Source: Streptomyces macrolidinus
Lineage (GTDB): Bacteria > Actinomycetota > Actinomycetes > Streptomycetales > Streptomycetaceae
Assembly: GCF_023887685.1 (NCBI RefSeq)
Contig: NZ_JAMWMR010000003.1
Coordinates: forward strand, 186,001 to 250,000
Direction of reading: 5' to 3'
DNA length: 64,000 bases
Shown here: positions 36,888-45,473 of the stretch, one piece after another
Numbering within the stretch: position 1 is the stretch's first letter
How the letters are laid out: each line of letters opens with the position of its first letter
Translations under genes and position numbers: made by a program
The notes under the pieces: generated by a model
Told to the model about the DNA's origin: nothing
Database searches by the model: none
The model's input: the letters and a program-made list of their open reading frames with translations, nothing else

Positions 36888-38588
36888 ATGGACGCTGAAG
36901 CCATCGAGGAGGGCCGCCGTCGCTGGCAGGCCCGTTACGACGCCTCGCGCAAGCGCGAGGCCGACTTCACGACGCTCTCCGGTGACCCGGTGGAGCCCGT
37001 GTACGGACCACGGCCCGGGGACACGTACGAGGGCTTCGAGCGGATCGGCTGGCCGGGGGAGTACCCCTACACCCGCGGTCTGTATCCGACCGGCTACCGA
37101 GGGCGCACGTGGACCATCCGGCAGTTCGCCGGATTCGGCAACGCCGAGCAGACCAACGAGCGCTACAAGATGATCCTGGAGGCCGGCGGCGGCGGCCTGA
37201 GCGTCGCCTTCGACATGCCGACCCTCATGGGCCGTGACTCCGACGACCCGCGTTCGCTCGGCGAGGTCGGGCACTGCGGGGTGGCGATCGACTCGGCGGC
37301 CGACATGGAGGTCCTGTTCAAGGACATCCCGCTGGGCGACGTGACGACGTCGATGACGATCAGTGGCCCCGCCGTCCCCGTCTTCTGCATGTACCTGGTC
37401 GCCGCCGAGCGCCAGGGCGTGGACCCGGCCGTCCTCAACGGCACGCTCCAGACGGACATCTTCAAGGAGTACATCGCCCAGAAGGAGTGGCTCTTCCAGC
37501 CCGAGCCGCATCTGCGCCTCATCGGCGACCTGATGGAGCACTGCGCGAGCGGCATCCCCGCGTACAAGCCGCTGTCCGTCTCCGGCTACCACATCCGCGA
37601 GGCGGGCGCGACGGCCGCGCAGGAGCTGGCGTACACGCTGGCGGACGGGTTCGGATACGTGGAGCTGGGGCTCAGCCGCGGTCTCGACGTGGACGTCTTC
37701 GCCCCCGGCCTGTCCTTCTTCTTCGACGCGCACGTCGACTTCTTCGAGGAGATAGCCAAGTTCCGTGCCGCGCGCCGCATCTGGGCGCGCTGGATGCGGG
37801 ACGTGTACGGCGCGCGGAGCGAGAAGGCGCAGTGGCTGCGCTTCCACACGCAGACCGCCGGGGTCTCGCTGACCGCGCAGCAGCCGTACAACAACGTGGT
37901 GCGTACGGCGGTGGAGGCGCTGGCGGCGGTGCTCGGCGGCACGAACTCCCTGCACACGAACGCCCTCGACGAGACGCTGGCCCTGCCGAGCGAGCAGGCG
38001 GCGGAGATCGCGCTGCGCACGCAGCAGGTCCTCATGGAGGAGACCGGCGTTGCCAACGTGGCCGATCCGCTGGGCGGTTCGTGGTACGTGGAGCAGTTGA
38101 CGGACCGGATCGAGGCCGACGCCGAGAAGATCTTCGAGCAGATCAAGGAGCGCGGTCTGCGGGCGCACCCCGACGGGCGGCATCCGATCGGGCCGATCAC
38201 CTCCGGCATCCTGCGCGGGATCGAGGACGGCTGGTTCACGGGCGAGATAGCGGAGTCCGCGTTCCGCTACCAGCAGGCGCTGGAGAAGGGCGACAAGAGG
38301 GTGGTGGGCGTCAACGTCGCCACCGGGTCGGTCACCGGCGATCTGGAGATCCTGCGGGTCAGTCATGAGGTGGAGCGGGAGCAGGTGCGGGTGCTCGGGG
38401 ACCGGCGGGCGGCGCGCGACGACGCGGCCGTGCGCGCGGCCCTGGACGCGATGCTGAGCGCGGCGCGGGACGGCTCGAACATGATCGAGCCCATGCTGGA
38501 CGCGGTCCGCGCGGAGGCGACGCTCGGCGAGATCTGCGGGGCGCTGCGGGACGAGTGGGGGGTGTACTCGGAGCCCGCCGGGTTCTAG
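36888..38588 (+). CDS. icmA: Isobutyryl-CoA mutase large subunit
   Basis: This 566-residue protein starts at ATG 36888 behind GAGGG. It is a B12 mutase large subunit without the C-terminal cobalamin domain, matching IcmA in length and sequence: RTWTIRQFAGFGNAEQTNERYKMIL, SVAFDMPTLMGRDSDDPRSLGEVGHCGVAID, SVSGYHIREAGATAAQELAYTL and QTAGVSLTAQQPYNNVVRTAVEAL. With the small subunit IcmB (not in this window) it interconverts isobutyryl-CoA and n-butyryl-CoA, joining valine breakdown to butyrate units for polyketides. MeaB and the adenosyltransferase elsewhere in the window are its likely helpers. Confidence 0.93.
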   Translation: MDAEAIEEGRRRWQARYDASRKREADFTTLSGDPVEPVYGPRPGDTYEGFERIGWPGEYPYTRGLYPTGYRGRTWTIRQFAGFGNAEQTNERYKMILEAGGGGLSVAFDMPTLMGRDSDDPRSLGEVGHCGVAIDSAADMEVLFKDIPLGDVTTSMTISGPAVPVFCMYLVAAERQGVDPAVLNGTLQTDIFKEYIAQKEWLFQPEPHLRLIGDLMEHCASGIPAYKPLSVSGYHIREAGATAAQELAYTLADGFGYVELGLSRGLDVDVFAPGLSFFFDAHVDFFEEIAKFRAARRIWARWMRDVYGARSEKAQWLRFHTQTAGVSLTAQQPYNNVVRTAVEALAAVLGGTNSLHTNALDETLALPSEQAAEIALRTQQVLMEETGVANVADPLGGSWYVEQLTDRIEADAEKIFEQIKERGLRAHPDGRHPIGPITSGILRGIEDGWFTGEIAESAFRYQQALEKGDKRVVGVNVATGSVTGDLEILRVSHEVEREQVRVLGDRRAARDDAAVRAALDAMLSAARDGSNMIEPMLDAVRAEATLGEICGALRDEWGVYSEPAGF

Positions 38589-38642
38589 AACCTCTTCCCG
38601 CCGGGTTCTGGACCCTCGTCACGAACGGCTGGGGCGGCGCGG

Positions 38643-39269
38643 TCACGAGGCCCGTGCCGCCCCTGCCAGTCCCAGCACCAGCAGCCGCGTCAGGTCGCGT
38701 ACCCATGCCTCGTCCGCCGGGCGTGCGCTGACCAGCGTGCGGTGCACCACCGCGCCCGCCACCATGTCAAAGATCAGGTCCGCGGAGCGGGCCGCCTGCG
38801 CGGGGTCGTTGTCTCCCGGGAGTTCGCCACGCTTCTGGGCGCGGACCCTGCCCTCCATCACCAGGCGCTTCTGCCGGTCCACGATCGAGGTGCGGATACG
38901 GGCGCGCAGGGCGTCGTCCCGGGTCGACTCGGCGACCACCGCCATCAGTCCGCTCTTGGCCTCCGGGCGGTCCAGGATCGCCGCGAACTGCAGCACCACG
39001 CCCTCGATGTCGGCGGCCAGGCTGCCCCGGTCGGGCAGCTCCAGTTCGTCGAACAGCTCCGCGACCGCGTCCACCACGAGTTCGTTCTTGCCCGCCCAGC
39101 GGCGGTAGAGCGTCGTCTTCGCGACCCCCGCACGCGTCGCCACGTCCGACAGCGTCAGCTTCGACCAGCCCAGCTCGACCAGCGCCTCCCGGGTCGCCGC
39201 GAGGATCGCGGCGTCCGCGGCGGCGCTGCGAGGGCGCCCCGTTCGGGCGGCGGGTCTGCGGCTCTGCAT
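38643..39269 (-). CDS. TetR-family transcriptional regulator
   Basis: This 208-residue protein starts at ATG 39269. The N-terminal region is basic (RRPAARTGRPRSAAADAAILAATREALVELGWSKLTLSDVATRAGVAKTTLYRRWAGKNELVVDAVAEL) and is the TetR helix-turn-helix. The C-terminal domain resembles TetR_C_11-type ligand domains. It converges with icmA. A palindrome, CGCTACG-acc-CGTAGCG, stands about 105 bp upstream. Its target could be that site or the icmA palindrome. Confidence 0.87.
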   Translation of the reverse strand: MQSRRPAARTGRPRSAAADAAILAATREALVELGWSKLTLSDVATRAGVAKTTLYRRWAGKNELVVDAVAELFDELELPDRGSLAADIEGVVLQFAAILDRPEAKSGLMAVVAESTRDDALRARIRTSIVDRQKRLVMEGRVRAQKRGELPGDNDPAQAARSADLIFDMVAGAVVHRTLVSARPADEAWVRDLTRLLVLGLAGAARAS

Positions 39270-39374
39270 GGCGGTGACCTTATCCGTCGGTGTGGTGGGC
39301 CGTATCTGTGCGTTGTGTGAAGTGGTGAGGGAGATCACCGGCCGCGGGGGTACGGCGACCCTTCAGGGGAGTTA

Positions 39375-39391
39375 CGCTACGACCCGTAGCG
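39375..39391. promoter_or_regulatory. 17-bp palindrome between tetR and ybbN
   Basis: CGCTACG (39375-39381) and CGTAGCG (39385-39391) are perfect inverted arms around ACC. The site lies between the divergent TetR and YbbN genes and has the symmetry of TetR-type operators. No experimental link is known to me. Confidence 0.5.
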
Positions 39392-39536
39392 AAAGCGTGG
39401 CGTCAAGACGACACTGACGCACGCCTGAGCGACAGCCACGCGCGTCGGGTGGGGACCCGGCGCAGACCGAGCACCGGCCGGGCACGGCCGTCACAGCGCT
39501 TTTCACAGCGGCCCGCGGAAGGGGGAGGATGTACTC

Positions 39537-40511
39537 ATGCAGCCACGGAACATGTCCATGAGCGGAGTCGTCGACCTCGCCGCGGTGAAGGCCGCCCAAG
39601 AGGCCAAGGCGAAGGCGGAGCAGGCGCGCGCCGAAGCGGCCCGGCAGGGCGGGGGAGGAGCGGTCTCCCCGGCCGATCTCGTCATCGACGTCGATGAGGC
39701 GGGGTTCGAGCGTGAGGTCCTCCAGCGCTCCACCGAGGTGCCCGTCGTCATCGACTTCTGGGCCGAGTGGTGTCAGCCCTGCAAGCAGCTGAGCCCGGTC
39801 CTGGAGCGGCTGGCCACCGAGTACAACGGCCGCTTCCTGCTCGCCAAGATCGACGTCGACGCCAACCAGATGCTGATGCAGCAGTTCGGGGTCCAGGGGA
39901 TCCCGGCCGTCTTCGCCGTCGTCGCCGGGCAGGCACTGCCGCTCTTCCAGGGGGTCGCCCCCGAGCAGCAGGTCCGCGAGACCCTCGACCAGCTCGTCCA
40001 GGTCGCCGAGCAGCGCTTCGGTCTGACCGGCCTGACCGTCGACGCCGACGCGGAGCCGGGCGGCGCCCAGGCGGCCCCCGAGCCCCCGGCGGGTCCCCAT
40101 GACGCGCTGCTCGAAGCGGCCGTACGGGCTCTGGACGCAGGTGACCTGGGCGGCGCGATCCAGGCGTACAAGAACGTACTGAGCGAGGACCCGGGCAACA
40201 CGGAGGCCGAACTGGGCCTGGCCCAGGCGGAGTTGCTCAAGCGCGTGCAGGGCATGGACCCGCAGCAGGTACGCAAGGACGCCGCGGACAAGCCCGATGA
40301 CGTACCGGCGCAGATCCTCGCCGCGGACCTGGACCTGGTGGGCGGTCATGTGGAGGACGCGTTCGGCCGGCTCATCGAGACCGTGCAGCGCACGGCGGGC
40401 GAGGACAGGAACGCCGCACGGCTGAGGCTGCTGGAGCTGTTCGAGGTGGTCGGGGCCGAGGACCCGCGGGTGGCGGCGGCGCGTCGCGCACTCGCAAGGG
40501 CCTTGTTCTGA
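39537..40511 (+). CDS. Thioredoxin-fold/TPR protein YbbN (CnoX-like)
   Basis: This 324-residue protein starts at ATG 39537 behind GGAGG. A low-complexity head of Ala, Lys and Glu (AAVKAAQEAKAKAEQARAEAARQ) is followed by a thioredoxin domain (about 48-150) with VVIDFWAEWCQPCKQLSPVLE, Cys79 and Cys82 forming the CxxC active site. TPR helices fill about 180-324. Homologues such as CnoX act as redox-protective chaperones that hand clients to DnaK or GroEL. Unlike E. coli CnoX, which has lost the second Cys, this one keeps both. Confidence 0.88.
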   Translation: MQPRNMSMSGVVDLAAVKAAQEAKAKAEQARAEAARQGGGGAVSPADLVIDVDEAGFEREVLQRSTEVPVVIDFWAEWCQPCKQLSPVLERLATEYNGRFLLAKIDVDANQMLMQQFGVQGIPAVFAVVAGQALPLFQGVAPEQQVRETLDQLVQVAEQRFGLTGLTVDADAEPGGAQAAPEPPAGPHDALLEAAVRALDAGDLGGAIQAYKNVLSEDPGNTEAELGLAQAELLKRVQGMDPQQVRKDAADKPDDVPAQILAADLDLVGGHVEDAFGRLIETVQRTAGEDRNAARLRLLELFEVVGAEDPRVAAARRALARALF

Positions 40512-41134
40512 CCGGCTCGTCGACCATCCCCCGGGTGAGGGATGCCCGGGTATGAGCATTGCCGACGGAGGCACACCGCGGCCGCGCTTTGCCAAATCTT
40601 GGCAATCGCGGCCGCTGTTACTTGTAGTAACTCGGGCCTGTTGACCTGCGTGCTTCTGTCCGCACTTCTTCCGTTACGTCATCTCCCGTTCCGCTACGAA
40701 GAGTTGTCGGTCGATGCCGACAAGTCGTTGTTTGGTTATCCGGCCGTTACTAGCGAGTAACGAGACCCCTTGCGGGGGCGGCGAGAATGCACCACGATCG
40801 GCGACGCTCGGTCCATCACCGTCGCCGACCGCCAGTTGGGTCGACGGAACGTCGTGGGTCCCCACCGAGCAGGAGCCGGTGGCAGTGACACCGGGTCCTG
40901 GGCAGGGGGGTCTCCGCCATGGCGGAGCCTGTCCGACAGGTTGTGCGTGATGCGTGTCAGGCGCGACCAGTGGTTGTCGCTCGGGGGTGATCGCCGGTGA
41001 TTCGGGCGCGGTTCGTGCCGTCGAGCGCGGCGCTCTTCTTCCCGAGGACGTAGCACTTCTCCCATCCCTGCCCGGCTGGGCCGCCGACCGGTAGCGAGCC
41101 GGGTCAGGAGATGTACGTCCGAGAAGGAGGAAAT
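40512..41134 (+). promoter_or_regulatory. 623-bp regulatory region with at least seven inverted repeats
   Basis: No convincing gene lies here. Inverted repeats are TTGCCAA/TTGGCAA (40589-40605), GTTACT/AGTAAC (40617-40631), TTGTCGG/CCGACAA (40704-40723), CGTTACT/AGTAACG (40745-40762), TCGGCGACG/CGTCGCCGA (40798-40828), CTCCGCCATGGCGGAG (40912-40927) and CCTGTC/GACAGG (40928-40940). The two GTTACT/AGTAAC sites share one core and are probably operators of one regulator. The later ones could be RNA hairpins in a long leader of the DUF6230 operon. Base content dips below the window average near 40590-40740. Confidence 0.6.
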
Positions 41135-41785
41135 ATGGAGTCCCAGGTGCGTGGCGGGACCAGATGGAAGCGGTTCGCTGTGGTCATGGTGCCCAGCGTC
41201 GCCGCCACGGCAGCGATAGGTGTCGCCCTCGCGCAGGGCGCTCTCGCCGCGTCGTTCAGTGTGTCGGGCCAGTCGTTCAAGGTGACGGCTGACCAGCTCG
41301 ACGGTGACGGCTTCTCGCAGTACGGGGCCATCGACCAGGGGTACACCCTCGCCGGTGAGAAGGCCCTGCACCCGGTCGCGGTCTCGGCGTTCAAGACGGC
41401 CAAGATCAAGAACATGTGCCAGTCGGTCGTCACGCCGAACATCCCGGTGCTCGGCTCGGTGAGCCTGGTGCTGAAGGCGGGCGGCGGCAGCACGCCGGTC
41501 AAGGCCGAGAATCTCTTCATCGATGTCGAGGACCTCAACGCGGACGCCACGTTCAAGAACATCAACATCGGTGTGTCCGGCGGCGCACTCGCGAACGGCC
41601 CCGGCCCCGCGATGAAGCAGAGCGAGATCGACAACAAGCAGGCCAACCCTGCCGGGTTCGCCCAGCAGGCCGAGTCGGCGACGCTGAAGAACGTGAAGCA
41701 GACGGCGTGGGCGACCACCGCCGGCACCTTCAAGCTCAGCGGTCTGAAGATGTCGCTGTCCGCGGGCACCAAGGAGTGCTACTAG
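41135..41785 (+). CDS. DUF6230 family exported protein
   Basis: This 216-residue protein starts at ATG 41135 behind a perfect AAGGAGG. A signal or anchor helix (about 14-37, FAVVMVPSVAATAAIGVALAQGALAASF) precedes a beta-rich domain with FSVSGQSFKVTADQLDGDGFSQYGAIDQ. Two Cys remain (near 99 and 215). Automatic annotation sometimes calls the family cholesterol esterase, but I see no GxSxG nucleophile, so that name is doubtful. It leads a three-gene set with DUF6114 and a secreted protein. Confidence 0.82.
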   Translation: MESQVRGGTRWKRFAVVMVPSVAATAAIGVALAQGALAASFSVSGQSFKVTADQLDGDGFSQYGAIDQGYTLAGEKALHPVAVSAFKTAKIKNMCQSVVTPNIPVLGSVSLVLKAGGGSTPVKAENLFIDVEDLNADATFKNINIGVSGGALANGPGPAMKQSEIDNKQANPAGFAQQAESATLKNVKQTAWATTAGTFKLSGLKMSLSAGTKECY

Positions 41786-41887
41786 GCACCCCGGGGCGGG
41801 TGAGCGGCCCTGTGGCCGGCTCGCCCGCCCACCCCTTTCGCACCACCAGTACGTCTCACAGCAACACCGTTCCAGGGAGCTGTTTCC

Positions 41888-42508
41888 ATGAGCGCCGAGT
41901 CGCCTGGGCAGAACGAGCACTACCTCCGAGTCATCCGGCGGAAGTTCCGTGACTGGAGGGGCACCCGTCCGTTCTGGGCCGGACTCTTCGTCCTGCTGGG
42001 CGGCTTCCCGATCATGTACTTCCCGTATGCGAACCTCCAGTTCGGGCATCTCACGCTCGCCATGTCCACCACCGCGGGGGCAGGGTCGCTCATCATCGGC
42101 GTGCTGCTCATCGTGCTGGGCATCAGCCTCTGGTTCCAGCGGCATGTACGGACCTTCGCGGGAGTCGCGGCGATTCTCCTGGCGTTGGTGTCCATCCCGG
42201 TCTCCAACTTCGGCGGCTTCCTGTTCGGCTTCCTGTTCGCCCTGATCGGCGGCGCGATGGCGGTTGCCTGGGCACCGGGCGAGCCCGAGCCCGAGGCCAA
42301 GTACGAGCGCGGAGCCAAGTACGAGCCCGAGCCCGAGCCCGAGCCCGAGGCCCGACCCGCGGCCGTGCCCGTGGAGTCGGCCGGTGACGCCCAGGGCGAA
42401 GCCCCCCGGACCGCGCCCGAGGAAGCCGCGGACGGGGTGAGCGAGCCGAACGATCTGTCAGAAACGAGCCCGGCGAACGGGGCGAACGGGAGGCACAGTG
42501 CCGGCTGA
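41888..42508 (+). CDS. DUF6114 membrane protein with acidic-proline tail
   Basis: This 206-residue protein starts at ATG 41888 behind AGGGAG. Four hydrophobic segments (about 32-52, 62-90, 95-115 and 118-140) are followed by a long tail with EPEPEPEPEA and other Glu/Pro/Ala runs. DUF6114 genes commonly follow DUF6230 genes in Streptomyces. The function is unknown. It overlaps the next start by 11 bp. Confidence 0.83.
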   Translation: MSAESPGQNEHYLRVIRRKFRDWRGTRPFWAGLFVLLGGFPIMYFPYANLQFGHLTLAMSTTAGAGSLIIGVLLIVLGISLWFQRHVRTFAGVAAILLALVSIPVSNFGGFLFGFLFALIGGAMAVAWAPGEPEPEAKYERGAKYEPEPEPEPEARPAAVPVESAGDAQGEAPRTAPEEAADGVSEPNDLSETSPANGANGRHSAG

Positions 42509-43832
42509 CGAGGTGGCCCGTGGGACTGATGCGGAGACGTCCCGCGTGAGAACCGGGCCGCGCCACGCGGCCCCGAGGAAGCCGCTGTTCACCAGATTCC
42601 ATATGCCCGCGGGCCGGGCGATAGCCCTGGCCGCGATGCCGACGGCGGTCCTCATGGGCCTCGGACTCAACTCCACGCTCGCCGCGGCCGACGACCACCC
42701 GGCGGCCCGGAGCCTGACCGCCGACGAGTACCAGGACTGCGTGGAGGCCCTGGCCGGTTCGAAGGACTCCCCGGACCCGTCCACCACCCCGTCGCCGTCC
42801 GCCTCGCCCGAGACGTCGGCCTCCGCCGGTACGGCGGACCAGGCCCCGTCGACCACGGGCCAGGCCCCGGCCACTCCTGACGCGGCGTCGAAGAGGGCGA
42901 CGGACACGGTCCCCTCGGCGGAGGCGGGCGCGCGCGCCAAGACCGCGCCCACCCCCGACGCGGCCCCCACTCCGACTCCGGATCCGACCCCTTCCGCGTC
43001 GGCGAGCGGCGGCAACCTGCTGGACGACATCGGCAACGCGCTCAAGGACGCCCTCACCCCCGGCGGCGCCCCGTCGGAGAGTGCCTCCCCCGAGCCGTCC
43101 CCCTCCGCCACCGCGACCGAGGACGGCGCGACCGAGGACGGCGCGAAGGCCGTCGCGGACCCCGCCGAGAGGACCGTCACCGGTACGGCCGACGACACCG
43201 CGAAGGACACGGCGGGCACGCCGGACCCGCGGCCCGGAACGGACGCCGAGGCGACCCCCGGCCCGACGGCCGACCCCGGGCAGCCGGATCCGTCCGCGAC
43301 CCCGGACCCGTCCGCGACCCGGAGCCCGTCCGACAGTGCGAGCCCCTCGGCGGACGAGTGCCCCGTGGCCACGGACGACGAGGGCGGTGTCGAGGACACC
43401 GTGGCGCTGCCCGACGACCCCTGGCACCTGGAGGCCAGTTCGCTGCTGCTGAAGGACGCCGACTACCAGGGTGTCGTCCAGGTCCGCACGGCGAACGGGA
43501 CCGTCAAGAAGGCCCTGAAGTACGTCGTCTCGGGCGGCACCGACATCGGTGACCTGCACCAGATCGTCGACGGTCCCGGCGGCCTGAAGTACCACGTCCA
43601 GGCCGGGAAGGGCACGACGTCGACCATCCGCGACGGCGACACCGTGATGTACACGGAGAGCATCTCGGGCAATCTGTTCGGCCTGATCCCGGTCACGTTC
43701 AGCCCGGACAACCCGCCGCCGCTGAACATCCCGCTGATCTACTTCACGAAGGTGAAGATCACCCAGGCCGGTCAGTTCGGCGGCACGCTGCATCTGCCCG
43801 GCATGCATCAGTACGTCACCGGCGCCAACTGA
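42498..43832 (+). CDS. Secreted or membrane-anchored protein with long Ser/Pro/Thr-rich linker
   Basis: This 444-residue protein starts at GTG 42498, inside the end of the DUF6114 gene. A basic head precedes one hydrophobic segment (about 40-62, AIALAAMPTAVLMGLGLNSTLAAA), a signal or anchor. Residues about 85-295 are low-complexity Pro, Ser, Thr, Asp and Ala. A folded domain of about 150 residues follows (DDPWHLEASSLLLKDADYQGVVQVRTANGTVKKALKYVVSGG), resembling parts of the DUF6230 protein. It is probably displayed on the cell surface together with the two upstream products. Function unknown. Confidence 0.8.
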   Translation: MPADEVARGTDAETSRVRTGPRHAAPRKPLFTRFHMPAGRAIALAAMPTAVLMGLGLNSTLAAADDHPAARSLTADEYQDCVEALAGSKDSPDPSTTPSPSASPETSASAGTADQAPSTTGQAPATPDAASKRATDTVPSAEAGARAKTAPTPDAAPTPTPDPTPSASASGGNLLDDIGNALKDALTPGGAPSESASPEPSPSATATEDGATEDGAKAVADPAERTVTGTADDTAKDTAGTPDPRPGTDAEATPGPTADPGQPDPSATPDPSATRSPSDSASPSADECPVATDDEGGVEDTVALPDDPWHLEASSLLLKDADYQGVVQVRTANGTVKKALKYVVSGGTDIGDLHQIVDGPGGLKYHVQAGKGTTSTIRDGDTVMYTESISGNLFGLIPVTFSPDNPPPLNIPLIYFTKVKITQAGQFGGTLHLPGMHQYVTGAN

Positions 43833-43863
43833 GCAGCCGACAAGGCCCGTTCGGGAGCCGTAC

Positions 43864-43907
43864 ACCGTCGAGGGCGCCCCCTGCGTACAGGGGGCGCCCT
43901 CGACGGT
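43864..43907. terminator. Perfect 20-bp stem terminator
   Basis: The arms 43864-43883 and 43888-43907 are perfectly complementary over 20 bp around a CGTA loop. This is the longest perfect hairpin noted in the window. It lies between the secreted-protein gene and convergent pyk and should stop both transcripts. Confidence 0.9.
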
Positions 43908-43916
43908 CGTCCTACG

Positions 43917-45344
43917 TCAGTGGTGTTCGCCGCCCAGGTGGTGGACGCGGACCATGTTGGTGGTGCCCGGTACGCCGGGCGGGGAACCGGCCGTGATGAC
44001 CACGATGTCACCGGAGTTGAACCGCTTGAGCTTCACCAGCTCCTGGTCGACCTGGTCGACCATCTCGTCGGTGCTCTTCACGAACGGCACCAGGTGCGGC
44101 TCCACGCCCCAGCTCAACGTGAGCTGGTTGCGCGTCGATTCGTCCGTGGTGAAGGCGAGGACCGGCTGTGTCGCCCGGTAGCGGGAGAGCCGCCGCGCGG
44201 TGTCACCGGACTTGGTGAAGGCCACCAGGCCCTTGCCGCCGAGGAAGTCCGCGATCTCGCACGCGGCACGGGCCACCGAACCGCCTTGCGTCCGCGGCTT
44301 CTTGCCCGGCACGAGGGGCTGGAGGCCCTTGGAGAGCAGCTCCTCCTCGGCCGCGGCGACGATCTTCGACATCGTCCTGACCGTCTCGACCGGGTACGCG
44401 CCCACGGAGGACTCGGCCGAGAGCATGACCGCGTCGGCGCCGTCCAGGATCGCGTTGGCGACATCGGACGCCTCGGCGCGCGTGGGACGGGAGTTGGTGA
44501 TCATCGACTCCATCATCTGGGTCGCCACGATCACCGGCTTGGCGTTGCGGCGGCACAGTTCGATGAGCCGCTTCTGCACCATCGGCACCTTCTCCAGCGG
44601 GTATTCGACGGCCAGGTCACCGCGGGCGACCATCACCCCGTCGAACGCCATCACGACGTCCCGCATGTTCGCCACCGCCTGCGGCTTCTCCACCTTGGCG
44701 ATGACCGGGACGCGGCGCCCCTCCTCGTCCATGACGCGGTGGACGTCCTTGACGTCGTCGGCGTTGCGGACGAAGGAGAGCGCGACCATGTCGCAGCCCA
44801 TGCGCAGCGCGAACCGCAGGTCGTCGATGTCCTTCTCGGACAGCGCCGGGACGTTCACCGCCGCGCCGGGCAGGTTGATGCCCTTGTGGTCGGAGATGAT
44901 GCCGCCCTCGACGACGGTCGTCCTGACCCGGGGGCCGTCGACGTCCAGCACCTTCAACTCGACGTTGCCGTCGTTGATCAGGACCTGGTCGCCCTTGGAG
45001 ACATCGCCCGGCAGTCCCTTGTACGTCGTCCCGCAGATCGACTTGTCGCCCGGCACGTCCTCGGTGGTGATGACGAACTCGTCACCGCGCACCAGTTCCA
45101 CCGGGCCCTCGGCGAAGGTCTCCAGACGGATCTTCGGACCCTGGAGGTCGGCGAGGACACCGACGGCCCTGCCGGTCTCCGCCGACGCGCCACGGACGCG
45201 GTCGTACCGTCCTTGGTGCTCTTCGTGCGAGCCGTGGCTGAAGTTGAAGCGGGCGACATTCATGCCGGCTTCGATCAGCGCGACGAGCATTTCGTGGGAG
45301 TCGACCGCGGGGCCGAGAGTACAGACGATTTTCGAACGGCGCAT
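43917..45344 (-). CDS. pyk: Pyruvate kinase
   Basis: This 475-residue enzyme opens RRSKIVCTLGPAVDSHEMLVALIEAGMNVARFNFSHGSHEEH. The active-site segments VIAKVEKPQAVANM (catalytic Lys), MVARGDLAVE and SRPTRAEASDVANAILDGADAVMLSAE are intact. It makes pyruvate and ATP from phosphoenolpyruvate. The minus-strand TAGGAT (45351-45356) lies six bases before the ATG, so the mRNA is probably leaderless. A palindrome covers its -35 region. The downstream acetate genes share its direction but are a separate unit. Confidence 0.96.
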   Translation of the reverse strand: MRRSKIVCTLGPAVDSHEMLVALIEAGMNVARFNFSHGSHEEHQGRYDRVRGASAETGRAVGVLADLQGPKIRLETFAEGPVELVRGDEFVITTEDVPGDKSICGTTYKGLPGDVSKGDQVLINDGNVELKVLDVDGPRVRTTVVEGGIISDHKGINLPGAAVNVPALSEKDIDDLRFALRMGCDMVALSFVRNADDVKDVHRVMDEEGRRVPVIAKVEKPQAVANMRDVVMAFDGVMVARGDLAVEYPLEKVPMVQKRLIELCRRNAKPVIVATQMMESMITNSRPTRAEASDVANAILDGADAVMLSAESSVGAYPVETVRTMSKIVAAAEEELLSKGLQPLVPGKKPRTQGGSVARAACEIADFLGGKGLVAFTKSGDTARRLSRYRATQPVLAFTTDESTRNQLTLSWGVEPHLVPFVKSTDEMVDQVDQELVKLKRFNSGDIVVITAGSPPGVPGTTNMVRVHHLGGEHH

Positions 45345-45350
45345 GGCGCG

Positions 45351-45384
45351 ATCCTATCGGTTTGTTTCGCTTCGGAATATTCCG
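45351..45384 (-). promoter_or_regulatory. pyk: pyk promoter with a palindrome over the -35 region
   Basis: On the minus strand TAGGAT (45351-45356) is followed after six bases by the pyk ATG. The perfect palindrome CGGAATATTCCG (45373-45384) lies about 17 bp upstream of that box, where a -35 would be. A bound regulator would block or recruit polymerase. The binder is unknown. Confidence 0.5.
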
Positions 45385-45473
45385 TCTGACGGGCCAAACA
45401 GAGCGATACAAATGGGCGGACGGTCGCTCAGACGTCAGTTCCCTTTCCGGTCGGCTTCCGATCGGCTTGCGGA

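Noticed and set aside
40542..40760. 72-residue frame with a hydrophobic stretch upstream of the DUF6230 gene
   Set aside because: No ribosome site, and it spans four inverted repeats; it is more likely regulatory DNA.
40997..41053. 18-residue leader frame (MIRARFVPSSAALFFPRT)
   Set aside because: A weak upstream site, no -10 at leaderless distance and no clear hairpin after it; kept only as a remote possibility.
41135..41785. Cholesterol esterase
   Set aside because: The label is sometimes given to this family, but no GxSxG or catalytic triad can be seen.
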